NCBI GenBank assembly: GCA_037349315.1
Contig: JBAIAC010000026.1
Coordinates: 1,860,001-1,924,000 of the forward strand
Direction: 5' to 3'
DNA length: 64,000 nucleotides
Source: Chelydra serpentina
Taxonomy: Eukaryota; Chordata; Testudines; Chelydridae
The notes below the pieces were generated by a model. That model saw only the letters and a list, made by a program, of their open reading frames with translations, was not told where the DNA came from and searched no databases. Below, in pieces: positions 63,961 through 64,000 of the stretch. Each line of letters opens with the position of its first letter. Position 1 is the stretch's first letter. The translations under genes were made by a program, and so were the position numbers.

Positions 63961-64000
63961 TTTTCACTCCATGCATCTGATGAAGTGGGGTTTTGCCCAC
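63961..64000 (+). mobile_element. Start of a Penelope-like terminus, cut by the window end
   Basis: Reads tccatgcatctgatgaagtg and a ggggttttgccc stem, the plus-strand equivalent of the termini at 22.5 and 38.8 kb. CTGATGA is intact at 63,977-63,983; the GAAA box would lie just beyond the window. Confidence 0.6.

Noticed and set aside
1..64000. CRISPR arrays, bacterial operons, tRNA or rRNA genes
   Set aside because: None seen. Introns, CpG island and LINE/SINE content show nuclear vertebrate DNA; tandem arrays present have no spacer structure.

Overview
This is a stretch of reptilian nuclear DNA, most likely turtle (a crocodilian is the main alternative). That reading rests on dense, 5'-truncated CR1 LINEs ending in the sauropsid-type 3' tail, Penelope-like elements, many hAT-type short elements, a Gmr1-like Gypsy retrotransposon, and spliced vertebrate genes with long repeat-filled introns. 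No bacterial-style gene is present; nearly all long open frames are chance frames or transposon remnants.

Layout. Bases 1-15,800 are a transposon graveyard. It holds a Gmr1-like LTR retrotransposon (2,693-8,098, minus strand, both LTRs, 4-bp target duplication), itself broken by CR1 pieces; next to it a CR1 LINE split by a solo LTR (8,825-9,631); then a gag-like retroelement relic (about 10.6-12.6 kb) and several hAT copies. A CpG island at about 15.84-16.43 kb marks the promoter of the main gene.

Bases 16,323-42,016 (+) carry ACD, which encodes TPP1, the shelterin subunit that recruits telomerase and binds POT1 and TIN2. I reconstruct 16 coding exons whose phases all agree and whose total (2,154 nt) is an exact multiple of three, giving 717 codons plus stop. 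OB fold, POT1-binding region, Ser/Pro-rich linker and C-terminal TIN2-binding motif are all present. The introns hold a 43-bp minisatellite, a Penelope element with an inverted 5' part, CR1 and hAT insertions, MIR-like SINEs and simple repeats.

From 44,519 leftwards-transcribed exons (- strand) appear that I assign to the 3' end of CARMIL2 (RLTPR): six phase-consistent exons between 54,406 and 44,551, plus a possible seventh at 58.1 kb. ACD and CARMIL2 converge tail to tail, as they do in mammals. PARD6A, which abuts the ACD promoter in mammals, is not visible upstream. The final 10 kb is CARMIL2 intron or flank with CR1, hAT and LTR-like repeats; no additional gene can be supported there.

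Most interesting points: the Gmr1-like element has a copia-like gene order and a gag resembling the SCAN domain; the TPP1 surface that contacts telomerase in mammals has lost its acidic residues here; the Penelope copy looks like a twin-priming product; and hammerhead-ribozyme-like cores sit in Penelope termini. Repeat family names are from recognition by eye, not from a database search.
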